A DNA stretch of 12,755 nt from DATMMS01 sp036824145. GTDB taxonomy: Bacteria > Chloroflexota > Dormibacteria > DASZGP01. A program made the translations under genes and the position numbers. Shown here piece by piece: positions 1 through 6,553 of the stretch (the stretch's first letter is position 1; every line of letters starts with the position of its first letter). The stretch lies in the NCBI GenBank assembly GCA_036824145.1, contig DAITAT010000049.1, forward strand, positions 1-12,755, in the 5' to 3' direction. The notes below the pieces were generated by a model. It saw only the letters and a list, made by a program, of their open reading frames with translations, had not been told where the DNA came from and searched no databases.

Positions 1-115
1 CCGGGTCGACGCCGGGGTGCCGTTGGTGGCCGAGGTCAGCACGGCGGCGGTCGCCAACTTGAATGGAGGTGGGACAGGAGACCTGGGTTTCCTTCAAGGC
101 GACCGAGGTCGACGT
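1..115. other. Unassigned 3' flank of the cox operon
   Basis: This is the stretch beyond the stop codon of the last minus-strand gene, cut by the window edge. I see no convincing coding start. A minus-strand TTG at 97 opens a frame to the edge but has no Shine-Dalgarno sequence and no recognisable protein. A small perfect dyad (CGACC-GA-GGTCG, 100-111) sits just after the stop, but no T-run follows it on the minus strand, so it is not a standard intrinsic terminator. The operon may continue past the window. Confidence 0.4.
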
Positions 116-712
116 CTATTCGGCCTGACCCCCCACCAGGCGGTGGTAGTCATCGAGGGTGTCGATGTCGATTGGGTGCCCTCCCCGGTCGCCCATGGGC
201 AGGGCGGCGACGCGTTGCGGGTGAGATCGGATCAGCGCCCGGCAGCCCAGGTCACCCTGGAGGTCGTCGAGCTCGTCCCAGAGGGTGCGCTCGAGGACGA
301 CCGGCGGGTGCAGCAGGCCGTTGAAGTCGAGCGCCGAGGAGGGCCGGCCCGATGTCGACTGCAGCTTCAGCAGCTTGTCGATCAGCAGAGCGGTCACGTC
401 CGGCTGGTCGCCAAGGACGATGATGACGCGGTCGATGTCGGGCCCCAGCGCCCGCACCCCCGCTTTGAGCGACGAGCTCATGCCCGTGCCGAAGTCGGGG
501 TTGACGATGAAGCGGGCCCGGCCGAAGTCCACCTCGGCGGCGATGGCGTCAACGTGGCCGCCGAGGACAACAAGGACCTCGTCGACATGAGAGTCGTTAA
601 CCTCGGTCAGCACCCGCTCCAGCAGCGGGCGTCCCTGCACCGGGAGGAGCTGCTTCGGCCGCCCCATCCGCGCCGACCCCCCCGCGGCCAGCACCAACGC
701 GGCCGTGGTCAC
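116..712 (-). CDS. mocA: MocA-like molybdenum cofactor cytidylyltransferase
   Basis: This 198-residue nucleotidyltransferase of the MobA/MocA family is predicted to transfer CMP from CTP to Mo-molybdopterin, giving the molybdopterin cytosine dinucleotide cofactor of CO dehydrogenase. The N-terminal nucleotide-binding signature LAAGGSARMGRPK lies at residues 8-20. The metal-binding GDQP lies at 101-104. A C-terminal GGHPIDIDT (177-185) resembles the 'GHP...DIDT' end of MocA proteins. The start is set at the GTG at 712. A longer frame reaches 805, but its extra residues overlap the preceding gene and are Cys/Arg-rich noise. GTGAGG lies 8 nt before the GTG. It begins 10 nt after the DUF2182 stop, so it is the last visible operon member. 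CTP rather than GTP use is inferred from the CODH context, not read from specificity residues. Confidence 0.88.
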   Translation of the reverse strand: MTTAALVLAAGGSARMGRPKQLLPVQGRPLLERVLTEVNDSHVDEVLVVLGGHVDAIAAEVDFGRARFIVNPDFGTGMSSSLKAGVRALGPDIDRVIIVLGDQPDVTALLIDKLLKLQSTSGRPSSALDFNGLLHPPVVLERTLWDELDDLQGDLGCRALIRSHPQRVAALPMGDRGGHPIDIDTLDDYHRLVGGQAE

Positions 713-722
713 GACGAAGGCC

Positions 723-1523
723 TCACAACCCGGCGAGACCGCTGACGGGCACCAGCGGCAGCAGCAACGCGATTCCAAACAGGAGCGCCGCGACGCCGGC
801 GGCACGGGAGACGAGCACGCGCTTCCTGCCCCACCGCTCGTACGCGATCAGCGGCGTGAGCGCCAGCATCCAGGCGACGTTGCCGACCCCGGCGGTAAAC
901 ATCAGCAGCATCAGCGACCAGCACCCGCAGACGCCGGAGAGCCCGTGGTCGAACCCGGAGCGGACCAGCGGCCGCCAGCCCGCCTCGGCGGTGCGCGCCG
1001 CCGCCAAGGCATCGAGGCGCTCGCACCACGCCACCGGCGCCAGCAGCTGGTGCGCGCCGATGGCCAGGAAGAGCGCCGCCGTGATCAGGCCGGCGTGGGT
1101 GAAGAACCATGCGCTTGACCGCGCCAGGGCGTGGACCTCGGCGTCGCCAAGCAGCGCCAGCACCCCGAACGCCGTCCAGACGGCGAGGTAGCCGCCGACG
1201 AAGGCCGCTGGCCGGCCGTGACCGCGCGCCGAGCGCCAGCGGTCTTCGCCGATGGCCGCCAGCAGTGGCAGGCTGGAGGGCACCATCATCGCCACCACCA
1301 TCACCTGCCAACCGAGGACGAAGGCGACCAGGCCGCCAAGGCCCGGAGTGCCGCTGCGAAAGAGCTGGTGATGGTGGATCAGCGAGAGCTTGCCGGTCAG
1401 CGCCAGCGGGATGATTAGCGCCCAGGCGACGGCCACTGCCGCCGCCAGCGCCGCAACGAAGCGCCACCGCAGTGGCCCCGGGAGCGCGCCGGCAACGGGG
1501 TGGGCTCCGAGGTCGGCCCTCAA
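723..1523 (-). CDS. DUF2182 family polytopic membrane protein
   Basis: This 266-residue integral membrane protein matches the DUF2182/COG5486 family, annotated as predicted metal-binding membrane proteins of unknown role. The sequence shows about six hydrophobic segments, near residues 20-43, 62-90, 106-126, 138-164, 195-223 and 238-258. Family hallmarks are MMVPSSLPL (79-87), HQLLAPVAWC (158-167) and GVCGCWSLMLLMF (197-209). Potential metal ligands are a CxC pair (C199, C201), C167, H193 and an HHH run (50-52). The start is a TTG whose last two bases lie in the upstream stop (TTGA, 4-nt overlap), with GGGGAAG upstream as a weak ribosome site. It lies between an xdhC gene and mocA, which links it to cofactor or metal supply for CODH. 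That role is inference; no function is established for this subfamily that I can cite. Confidence 0.85.
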   Translation of the reverse strand: MRADLGAHPVAGALPGPLRWRFVAALAAAVAVAWALIIPLALTGKLSLIHHHQLFRSGTPGLGGLVAFVLGWQVMVVAMMVPSSLPLLAAIGEDRWRSARGHGRPAAFVGGYLAVWTAFGVLALLGDAEVHALARSSAWFFTHAGLITAALFLAIGAHQLLAPVAWCERLDALAAARTAEAGWRPLVRSGFDHGLSGVCGCWSLMLLMFTAGVGNVAWMLALTPLIAYERWGRKRVLVSRAAGVAALLFGIALLLPLVPVSGLAGL

Positions 1524-2344
1524 CCGGTCGCTTCCCCGCGCTCGGCGGCCGCTGCCACCGCCAGCGGCTGGTGGATCGGCCCCGACCTGTTGGAGAGCGA
1601 CGGCGCCTCCTTGCCGTAGCGCAGAGCGATGATCTCGGCGGCGATCGCAACAGCGACCTCCTCAGGGGTCCGAGCCCCGATGTCGAGCCCGATCGGCCCG
1701 CGAATACGCGCCAGGTCACGCTCGGCAACCCCCTCTTCGCGGAGGCGCCGCATCCTGTCGGTGTGGGTCCGGCGGCTCCCCATGGCGCCGATGTACGCCG
1801 CCAGCGTCCGCACCGCGGCGACAAGCACGGGGACGTCGAACTTGGGGTCATGGGTTAGGATGCAGAGCGCGGTGCGCTCGTCGACCGGGGCCGAAGCGAG
1901 GAACTCGTGGGGCCAGGCCACCACCACCTCGTCGGCTTCGGGGAAGCGCCTGGCGGTAGCGAACGTCTGCCGCGCGTCAATGACGGTGACGTGGTAGCCC
2001 AGGAGCTTGCCAACCCGCACCGTGGCGCGACTGAAGTCGATGGCGCCGAAGACGTACATCCGCGGCGGCGGCGCGAACGACTGGATGAAGACCTCGACCT
2101 CGTCGCCGCGCTCCTCGCCGCTTAGGCCGTAGTGGCGGGTGCCGGAGGCACCCTGCGCCAGCATCGCGCGGGCGTCACCGACGGCGGCGTGCTCCAGAGC
2201 GATGTCGCCGAGCGACCCGGTCACCCCGGACGGCGAGACCAGGGTCTTGCCTCCCGCGGTGGGGCCGGCCACCACGGTGACCAGCGCCACCGGCCGCTCC
2301 TCGGCGGTCGCCGCCAGCAGCTCCTGGAGGATCGGATGGCTCAC
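1520..2344 (-). CDS. XdhC/CoxI-type maturation protein, Rossmann-domain part
   Basis: This 274-residue protein corresponds to the middle and C-terminal parts of XdhC/CoxI proteins. These chaperones bind the molybdenum cofactor and support insertion of the sulfido ligand. Residues about 1-90 resemble the linker region of full-length relatives. A Rossmann-like XdhC_C domain begins at about residue 92 (PPRMYVFGAIDFS). It contains ILTHDPKFD (162-170), AYIGAMGSRR (183-192) and GPIGLDIGARTPEE (216-229), all family signatures. The GTG start overlaps the stop of the preceding short xdhC gene (GTGA). GGAG lies 11 nt upstream. The usual N-terminal XdhC domain is not in this chain but in the gene just before it, so the two probably act as a two-chain XdhC, or are one gene split by a frameshift. 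The tail after about residue 245 is low-complexity. Confidence 0.88.
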   Translation of the reverse strand: MSHPILQELLAATAEERPVALVTVVAGPTAGGKTLVSPSGVTGSLGDIALEHAAVGDARAMLAQGASGTRHYGLSGEERGDEVEVFIQSFAPPPRMYVFGAIDFSRATVRVGKLLGYHVTVIDARQTFATARRFPEADEVVVAWPHEFLASAPVDERTALCILTHDPKFDVPVLVAAVRTLAAYIGAMGSRRTHTDRMRRLREEGVAERDLARIRGPIGLDIGARTPEEVAVAIAAEIIALRYGKEAPSLSNRSGPIHQPLAVAAAAERGEATG

Positions 2345-2655
2345 CAGTCGACGCGCTCCACGAAGAGGTGGATGGTACCGCCACAGGTGAGCCCGACGTT
2401 GAAGGCCTCCTCGTCGGCGACGCCGTATGTCAGCCGCCGGGGGACGCCGGTCCGCAGCACCTCGAGCGCCTCCGACACCACGGCGCCCTCGACGCAGCCA
2501 CCCGATACCGAGCCCACCACCTCGCCGTCCTCGCTGACGGCCAGCGCGGCGCCGGGGTCCCGCGGCGACGACTTCTCGGTGGCGATCACCGTCGCCAGCG
2601 CCACCTTCTTGCCGTCGACAATCCAGGCGCGGACCTGGGGCAGGACGTCCTCCAT
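2341..2655 (-). CDS. XdhC/CoxI N-terminal-domain protein (short)
   Basis: This 104-residue protein consists of only the XdhC_CoxI N-terminal domain. Signatures are VALATVIATEKSSPR (18-32), GSVSGGCVEG (48-57) and the CGGTI motif (91-95), with the conserved cysteines C54 and C91. Its expected role is in CODH maturation, together with the Rossmann-domain protein encoded next. The ATG at 2655 is chosen because the domain starts there. An upstream in-frame ATG would extend 16 residues into coxG and gives no recognisable sequence. The start follows the coxG stop by 1 nt with no clear Shine-Dalgarno sequence, which implies translational coupling. The end overlaps the next gene by 4 nt. Confidence 0.87.
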   Translation of the reverse strand: MEDVLPQVRAWIVDGKKVALATVIATEKSSPRDPGAALAVSEDGEVVGSVSGGCVEGAVVSEALEVLRTGVPRRLTYGVADEEAFNVGLTCGGTIHLFVERVDW

Positions 2656-2656
2656 C

Positions 2657-3418
2657 TCAGTGGCGCACCAGCCAGAAGATGAGGACACCCAGGGCGATGA
2701 CAACGATCACCAGGGGTACCGCCACCTGGGGTTTGCGGAGGCGGCCCATCAGGACCGCGCCCGCGATCGACATCAGCGGCAGTGAGGTGTCGTCGGCAGG
2801 CCTGGGCGCGGCGGCCGCGACCGGTGCAGGGACCACGGCGGGGGGGGTGGCCGTGGCTCCCGGCCCAGCTGCGGCTCCATCGGCCAGGGCAGGCCCGGGC
2901 GCGGCGGGAGTGGTTACCACGGCCGGCGATGCGGTGGCTTCCGGCTCCGCAGCCGCGACGGCCCCCACCGCCGCCGGCGCCATCATCGCCTGGAGGTTTT
3001 CGCTGAACGTGTTCACCAGCTTCTTGGAGACGTCGGCGATGACGCCCTGGCCCATGCTCGCCATTCGGCCGCTGAGTTTGACGTCGGTCTTGACGGTGGC
3101 CACGGTGGCGCCACCCTCATCGGTGAGCGTCATCTCCGCGGTGGCCTCGGCGGCACCCTGGCCGCGGACCTCGCGGCCGCTGCCGCTGAGGACGGCGCGG
3201 TGGGCAGCCTCATCCTTTTCCACGATCTCGACGTTGCCCTTGTACTCCATCGTGATGGGGCCCACCTTGACGCGCATGCCCACCACGTAGGCGTCGTCGC
3301 CAGTCTGCTCGATCACCTTGGCCCCCGGCAGGCAGGGGGCGACCCGCTCGACATCAAGGAGTACAGCCCAAACGTCGGCGATCGGGGCATTGACCGAGAA
3401 CTGGTTTTCGAACTGCAT
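2657..3418 (-). CDS. coxG: CoxG: SRPBCC-domain membrane-anchored CODH partner
   Basis: This 253-residue CoxG-type protein has an N-terminal SRPBCC/START-like fold (about 1-146), beginning with FENQFSVNAPIADVWAVL and followed by CLPGAK (29-34). A long Ala/Pro/Gly-rich linker (about 147-210) follows, then one C-terminal membrane helix (about 232-250) ending in Arg-His. In CO oxidisers CoxG is needed to tie CODH to the membrane, and the mycobacterial protein has been reported to bind menaquinone and pass it to the enzyme. The domain-linker-anchor layout here fits a tethered shuttle reaching from the inner face of the membrane. Start: ATG with AGGAG 6 nt upstream (3425-3429). This is one of the few strong internal ribosome sites, perhaps giving independent expression. 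The coxE stop overlaps that site. Confidence 0.92.
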   Translation of the reverse strand: MQFENQFSVNAPIADVWAVLLDVERVAPCLPGAKVIEQTGDDAYVVGMRVKVGPITMEYKGNVEIVEKDEAAHRAVLSGSGREVRGQGAAEATAEMTLTDEGGATVATVKTDVKLSGRMASMGQGVIADVSKKLVNTFSENLQAMMAPAAVGAVAAAEPEATASPAVVTTPAAPGPALADGAAAGPGATATPPAVVPAPVAAAAPRPADDTSLPLMSIAGAVLMGRLRKPQVAVPLVIVVIALGVLIFWLVRH

Positions 3419-3424
3419 CTTTTT

Positions 3425-3429
3425 CTCCT
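3425..3429 (-). promoter_or_regulatory. Shine-Dalgarno site of coxG
   Basis: AGGAG read on the minus strand, 6 nt before the coxG ATG. It overlaps the TAG stop of coxE (3428-3430), so ribosomes finishing coxE end on the coxG initiation site. It supports the ATG at 3418 as the true start. Confidence 0.8.
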
Positions 3430-4624
3430 AGGCGGCTGTCTGACGGCTGTCGGCGATCGCCTCGGCCACCTCGTCCATGGCCGCCAGGCTGTGTCCGCTG
3501 ACGAAGGCGTCGCAGTGAGGCAGGGCGGCCGCCATTCCGCCGGTCAACGGCTCGAAGCGCGGACTCGCCTTGTGCGGGTTTACCCAGATCACGCGGTAAG
3601 CAAGCCGCTTCAGCGCCGCCGTCTCGCGGCCGACGGCTTCGGCGTCGCCGACCTCCCAGCCGTCGGAGAGGATGACGACGACCGCCCCGCGGGCCAGGCC
3701 CTGGCCGCCGTAGCCGCGGTTGAAGGCGTGCAGTGCGTCGGCGATGCGGGTGCCGCCGGACCAGTCGGGGGCGGCGTCGGCGGCCCGCTGCAGCACCGCT
3801 AGGGCCGGCGCCCGGCGCAGCACGCGCGTCAGCCGGGTCAGCCGGGTGGCGAAGACGAAGGCCTCCGCCCGGCTGCCGCCGACCGCGCTCTGCAAGAACT
3901 GGAGGTAGGCGCGGGCGTAGGGCTCCATCGAGCCCGAGATGTCGCAGATCACCACCAGATGCCGGGGCCGCTGGCGACGCTTGCGCCAGGCCAGCCGCGT
4001 GGGATAGTCGCCGGCGCGAATGCTGCGGCGGAGGGTGGCGCGGACGTCGAGCCGCTTGCCGTGTTGCGAGCGCCGCGCCCGCCGCGAGCGCCGCAGCGGC
4101 GGCTCCAGCCGCAGCCGCGCCATCAGGTGACGCACGTCTGCCAGCTCCTGGGCGCTGAGGTCTTCGAAGCTGCGCTGGGAAAGGCGCTCCTCGGGGCTGG
4201 CGGCGGCGAGGGCGGTCTCGCGGGCTGACCCCTGGCTGTCACGCTCCTGGTCGGCGGAGGGGCTGGCCCAGGGTGAGGTCTCGGACGAGCCGGAAAGCTC
4301 AGCCTGCCGCGCGCCCTGGATCGGCTTGCGCTCCCCCGCCTCGGCGCCCGCGGGTGGGGGGGCGTTGGGGTCGCCGCGCTGGTCGGCCGGGTCCTCGAGG
4401 CCGTCGACGAGCCCGGCGAAGACGCGGTTGAAGATCGACACCTGCTGGTGAGAAGCGACGAAAGCCAGCCGCGTGGCCCAGTAGGCGCCCTTGCGGTCCT
4501 GTGGGTTGAGCGTGACGAGCGCATCGGCCGCCACGACCGACCGGTCGGTCGTCACCGGCACCCCGGCGCGGCGCAGGGCGCGCGAGAGCGTGACTACGAA
4601 GGCGGCGCTGTCGGCCTGGGTCAC
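3428..4624 (-). CDS. coxE: CoxE: VWA-domain CODH maturation protein
   Basis: This 398-residue VWA_CoxE family protein is the partner of the CoxD ATPase in post-translational assembly of the Mo-Cu centre. The N-terminal part (about 5-75) is helical. It is followed by a Ser/Pro/Glu-rich, probably disordered stretch (about 80-150) and a strongly basic region (about 177-221). The von Willebrand A domain starts at about 222 and has a complete MIDAS metal site: DISGS (228-232), GGT (T292) and SDG (D321). A VWA protein next to a MoxR-type ATPase is a widespread metal-insertion or remodelling pair. The GTG start overlaps the coxD stop as GTGA, with GAGG about 9 nt upstream. The gene ends 9 nt before coxG. 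All key residues are present, so it looks functional. Confidence 0.93.
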   Translation of the reverse strand: MTQADSAAFVVTLSRALRRAGVPVTTDRSVVAADALVTLNPQDRKGAYWATRLAFVASHQQVSIFNRVFAGLVDGLEDPADQRGDPNAPPPAGAEAGERKPIQGARQAELSGSSETSPWASPSADQERDSQGSARETALAAASPEERLSQRSFEDLSAQELADVRHLMARLRLEPPLRRSRRARRSQHGKRLDVRATLRRSIRAGDYPTRLAWRKRRQRPRHLVVICDISGSMEPYARAYLQFLQSAVGGSRAEAFVFATRLTRLTRVLRRAPALAVLQRAADAAPDWSGGTRIADALHAFNRGYGGQGLARGAVVVILSDGWEVGDAEAVGRETAALKRLAYRVIWVNPHKASPRFEPLTGGMAAALPHCDAFVSGHSLAAMDEVAEAIADSRQTAA

Positions 4625-5559
4625 CGGCTCGCCTCGTCCCCAACCAGCCAGCTCAGCCCGCGGGCGCGGACCAGCTCCTCATCCTCGTGGTACTTCAGCA
4701 CGGCGCCGAGCGTCTTCGCGGCGGCGGCCTGGTCGAGCTTCTCAGCCGGCAGCAGCCGTAGCGCCGCAACCCAGTCGATGGCCTCGGCGATCCCGGGCGG
4801 CTTCTGCACGTCGCTGGCCCGGAGCCGCTGTACCGCCGCCGTCGCCTGCACCGCCAGGTCGTGGCTGCCCTGGGGCACGCGGCGGTGGACGATCTCCACC
4901 TCGCGCTCGGCCGAGGGGTAGTCGATCCAGTGGTACAGGCAGCGCCGCTTGAGGGCGTCGTGGAGATCGCGGGTGCGGTTGGACGTCAGCACCACGATCG
5001 GGGGGCAGGTGGCGCGGATGGTGCCGCGCTCGGGGATGGTGATGCTGGCGTCGGAGAGGATCTCGAAGAGGAAGGCCTCGAAGTCGTGGTCGGAGCGGTC
5101 GACCTCGTCAACCAGCAGGACCAGGGGGAAAGGCCCAGGGTGCTCCAGCGCCTTGAGCAGGGGCCGCCGAATGAGGTAGTCGTCGCCGAACATCTCGTTC
5201 TCACCAAGCTGGGTGCCGCGCGTCTCCGCCGCGCGAATGGCGAGCAGCTGGCGCGGGTAGTTCCACTCGTAAAGCGCCTCGGCGGCGTCGATGCCCTCGT
5301 AGCACTGGAGCCGGATCATGGGCGTGTCCAGCACCGCGGCCAGGGCCTTGGCTGCCTCGGTCTTGCCGACGCCGGGCTCGCCCTCGAGCAGGATCGGTCG
5401 CTGCATGCGTACGCCCAGGAAGAGCGCCGTCGCCAGGCCTTCATCGGTTAGGTAGTCGGCGGCGTCGAGTCGCTGCCGCAGCGACGACACGTCGGGGAGG
5501 CGCTCCGCCAGGCGGGCGGCTACGGGGTTGCTGTCAGGCTCGCCCACGCGCACCGCCAC
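4621..5559 (-). CDS. coxD: CoxD: MoxR-type AAA+ ATPase for CODH maturation
   Basis: This AAA+ ATPase of the MoxR family has 312 residues from the first GTG. Walker A is GEPGVGKT (60-67), Walker B is VLLVDEVD (147-154), sensor 1 lies in TSNRTRDL (192-199), and the arginine-finger region is ALKRRC (202-207). In Oligotropha (Afipia) carboxidovorans, CoxD is membrane-associated and required for conversion of the inactive enzyme to the Cu-S-Mo form. The start is uncertain. GTG codons at 5559, 5553 and 5547 are all in frame, none has a clear Shine-Dalgarno sequence, and all overlap the end of the XdhC-YHS gene (stop at 5534). Initiation is therefore probably by coupling. The end overlaps coxE by 4 nt, as expected for two proteins that work as a pair. 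Confidence 0.93.
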   Translation of the reverse strand: MAVRVGEPDSNPVAARLAERLPDVSSLRQRLDAADYLTDEGLATALFLGVRMQRPILLEGEPGVGKTEAAKALAAVLDTPMIRLQCYEGIDAAEALYEWNYPRQLLAIRAAETRGTQLGENEMFGDDYLIRRPLLKALEHPGPFPLVLLVDEVDRSDHDFEAFLFEILSDASITIPERGTIRATCPPIVVLTSNRTRDLHDALKRRCLYHWIDYPSAEREVEIVHRRVPQGSHDLAVQATAAVQRLRASDVQKPPGIAEAIDWVAALRLLPAEKLDQAAAAKTLGAVLKYHEDEELVRARGLSWLVGDEASR

Positions 5560-6553
5560 GGCGCGAACGCGCGCGGCCGGCGCCGGGCCGATACCGCGCC
5601 GGGTCCTGCTTGTACTCCTGCAGACAGCCCTCGCTGCAGAACCAGGTGGTCAACCCGTCCTCCTCCACGTGCAAGCTGGCCTCGACCGCCGCGACGGTCA
5701 TCCCGCAGACGGGGTCGATCGCGGTCGGTACGGCGACCGCCTCGAGGCCACCCGCCATGTTGGCGTGGCCTGTTTGATCCCCATGCTCCCCGTGCTCGGT
5801 GGCCGCCGGTATGCGCCCAGCGCCCGCGACTATCGCCGAGTCGTTAGCGGCGATGATCTCGGCTAGGATCGACAGCGCGATCTCAGGCGGAGTCTTGGCG
5901 CCGATGTCGAGCCCTGCGGGGGTGTGGATCCGGGCACGGTCCTCATCGGCGAGCCCGAGGCTGTCGAGCACGGCGGCGCCCCGCTTGGGGCTGGCCACCA
6001 GCCCGATGTACGCCACGCCCGCAACTACCGCGATCATGATCGCCTGCTCGTCGAACCGCCCCAGTGTGGCGATAACCACGGCGCTAGTGTCGCTGGGCAA
6101 CTGGGCTTCGGCGTCCTCTGACTGGTTGACCTCGTAGCCCGCCTGGCGGCTGAGGTCCGCCACCGCCCGCGCCACCGGGGCGCTGCCGAAGACGGTGAGT
6201 CGGAGCGCCGGGAGGTGCGGCTGCACGAAGATTTGCAGCGCGCCGCCGCTGAGGCAGGAGTTCTGGACCGTGACGATGCCCTCCTCGTCCTGGGTCCAAT
6301 CGCCCTCGCCAGGCAGGATCCGTAGCAGCACCGGCTCGCCCGAGGCGATCGCCCGGAGCGCGTGGATGCGCACCGTCGACTCGGCGCACACGCCCCCGAC
6401 AAACCCTTCGATGCGCCCATCGGCATATACGATCGCGGAGTCGCCCGGGCGGGCGCTGGTGGGTCGCTGCACGTGGACCACGGTGGCGGACGCGTATGGC
6501 TCGCGCTCCGGCACCTCCGGGCGCGAGCCATACACCTGGTTGGTCAGGGTCAC
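5534..6553 (-). CDS. coxF: CoxF-like XdhC protein with C-terminal YHS metal domain
   Basis: This 339-residue fusion lies directly after coxL. Residues about 20-115 form the XdhC_CoxI N-terminal domain (FVGGVCAEST 51-60; NSCLSGGALQIFV 98-110). Residues about 117-236 form the XdhC_C Rossmann-like domain (LTVFGSAPVARAV 119-131; PAGLDIGAKTPPE 212-224). A short linker with three histidines (H254, H257, H263) leads to a YHS domain (about 279-323) with DPVCGM (280-285), WFCSEGC (304-310) and DPARY (317-321). The Arg-rich tail is probably disordered. XdhC/CoxF proteins help build the Mo-S-Cu site, and YHS domains occur in copper ATPases and other metal proteins, so copper or metal capture for CODH is a reasonable inference. 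The GTG start overlaps the coxL stop (GTGA), with AAGG 7 nt upstream. The frame is open to 7168, but only inside coxL. The symbol is by position and family. Confidence 0.88.
   Translation of the reverse strand: MTLTNQVYGSRPEVPEREPYASATVVHVQRPTSARPGDSAIVYADGRIEGFVGGVCAESTVRIHALRAIASGEPVLLRILPGEGDWTQDEEGIVTVQNSCLSGGALQIFVQPHLPALRLTVFGSAPVARAVADLSRQAGYEVNQSEDAEAQLPSDTSAVVIATLGRFDEQAIMIAVVAGVAYIGLVASPKRGAAVLDSLGLADEDRARIHTPAGLDIGAKTPPEIALSILAEIIAANDSAIVAGAGRIPAATEHGEHGDQTGHANMAGGLEAVAVPTAIDPVCGMTVAAVEASLHVEEDGLTTWFCSEGCLQEYKQDPARYRPGAGRARSRRGGARGRA
5585..5719 (-). other. YHS domain segment of the XdhC fusion
   Basis: This segment encodes residues 279-323 of the XdhC protein. It holds the three cysteines C283, C306 and C310 in the YHS arrangement DPVCGM...FCSxxC...DPxRY. 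The preceding stretch (5765-5794) encodes the linker HGEHGDQTGH. The cysteine spacing and the downstream DP..Y match the family well, so the domain looks intact rather than a remnant. Confidence 0.85.

Noticed and set aside
100..111. Small dyad after the mocA stop as an operon terminator
   Set aside because: The stem is only 4-5 bp and no T-run follows on the minus strand.
17..745. Plus-strand 242-codon frame at the left edge
   Set aside because: From 116 on it is antisense to the MocA-like protein, with low-complexity content and no ribosome site. The first 100 nt alone cannot support a gene.
709..1851. Minus-strand 380-codon frame overlapping DUF2182 and xdhC
   Set aside because: Its translation is an Arg/Pro/Ser/Gly-rich out-of-frame shadow. 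The other minus-strand frames encode recognisable DUF2182 and XdhC proteins with overlapping stop/start.
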